A stretch of DNA of 46,247 nt from positions 1-46,247 of the forward strand of contig JAZTYO010000006.1 in the NCBI GenBank assembly GCA_045636945.1, written 5' to 3'. This DNA is from UMGS172 sp045636945 (lineage in GTDB: Bacteria > Bacillota > Clostridia > Oscillospirales > Acutalibacteraceae). Within the stretch, counting starts at the first letter, position 1. Every line of letters begins with the position of its first letter. This document shows, piece by piece, positions 46,186 to 46,247 of the stretch. The notes below the pieces were generated by a model. The model saw nothing but the letters and a program-made list of their open reading frames with translations. It did not search any database and was not told the DNA's origin. The position numbers were made by a program, and so were the translations under genes.

Positions 46186-46247
46186 AATTCAATACGCACT
46201 ACCATAATGTGCCTTTTTATGCTGTCTGCACAAATTGGGGCAGTTCA

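Larger units (their letters stand above)
45569..46247 (+). mobile_element. IS3-family element, internally deleted
   Basis: A 679-bp element. Left end TGAATAAGTCCAGTAAAAAC and right end (minus strand) TGAACTGCCCCAATTTGTGC are related inverted repeats, with GACA and AAAA..CAC in both. It keeps orfA and the last 70 codons of orfB; about 650-700 bases of orfB are missing, including the first two catalytic acidic residues of the DDE triad. Full-length IS3 elements are about 1.2-1.5 kb. No matching target duplication is visible between the two flanks in the window, which may belong to different insertions. Confidence 0.85.

Noticed and set aside
1..46247. A circular plasmid or phage of 46.1 kb, suggested by identical ends
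   Set aside because: Gene content is chromosomal (polA, rpsB, tsf, holA, tsaD), no replication or partition gene is seen, and the overlap ends exactly at an IS terminus, which fits an assembly loop.

Overview
The window is a 46.2 kb chromosomal segment of an anaerobic, endospore-forming Firmicute, most likely a gut-type member of Clostridia/Oscillospirales. The pointers are spoIIID and a PdaB-like deacetylase, strong TTGACA/TATAAT promoters with AGGAGG ribosome sites, an ECF thiamine transporter under a TPP riboswitch, C_GCAxxG and Flx/Hdr redox proteins, and short GC-rich palindromes between genes. The last 141 bases are identical to the first 141, and this shared block ends exactly at the terminus of an IS3-family element. 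I read this as an assembly overlap at a repeated IS, not as proof of a circular replicon, because nearly all genes are chromosomal housekeeping genes.

Layout. 1-6.4 kb: IS end, dusB, then polA, an LMW phosphatase (CTGNT motif, arginine-phosphatase-like), rimI, tsaD and a C_GCAxxG redox protein. 6.4-9.3 kb: a small XRE regulator divergent from a membrane-anchored surface protein; the two promoters share -35 bases and a 17-bp inverted-repeat operator covers the surface-protein promoter. 9.3-9.6 kb: spoIIID with a SigE-like promoter. 9.7-22.1 kb: one 12-gene leftward operon, mdh-fumC-hdrBCA-flxD-(flxC)-(flxB)-flxA-frdB-frdA-transporter. 22.4-24.4 kb: GtrB-like glycosyltransferase and YhaM nuclease. 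24.5-31.1 kb: three Gfo/Idh/MocA oxidoreductases and a TIM-barrel isomerase, divergent from a second isomerase broken by one TAG codon and an AraC regulator. 31.2-34.1 kb: polysaccharide deacetylase, an AT-rich two-gene cassette and a truncated second deacetylase end. 34.2-36.1 kb: rpsB-tsf. 36.2-41.0 kb: comEC-holA-rnmV-WYL, four overlapping genes. 41.1-45.4 kb: DUF308 protein, a zinc-ribbon protein with an alpha-CTD-like domain, an HD phosphohydrolase, and the TPP riboswitch with thiT. 45.6 kb to end: an IS3-family element with most of orfB deleted.

The most interesting system is the 12-gene operon. Malate dehydrogenase and fumarase make fumarate from oxaloacetate. A soluble FrdA/FrdB pair with no membrane anchor reduces it. 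Between them lies a complete NADH-linked FlxABCD-HdrABC-type flavin-bifurcating module, and the last gene is a reduced AspT-like exchanger suited to dicarboxylate exchange. The inferred scheme is cytosolic bifurcation in which NADH reduces both fumarate and ferredoxin. Genes and motifs are seen directly; the coupling is inference.

Other points of note: an LDH-type scaffold with the malate-specificity arginine, loss of metal ligands in the ComEC C-terminal domain, an in-frame TAG in a window where I found no TAG used as a stop, several dispersed repeat families, and possible alternative pairings in the rpsB leader. I saw no tRNA or rRNA genes, CRISPR array, prophage or replication origin.
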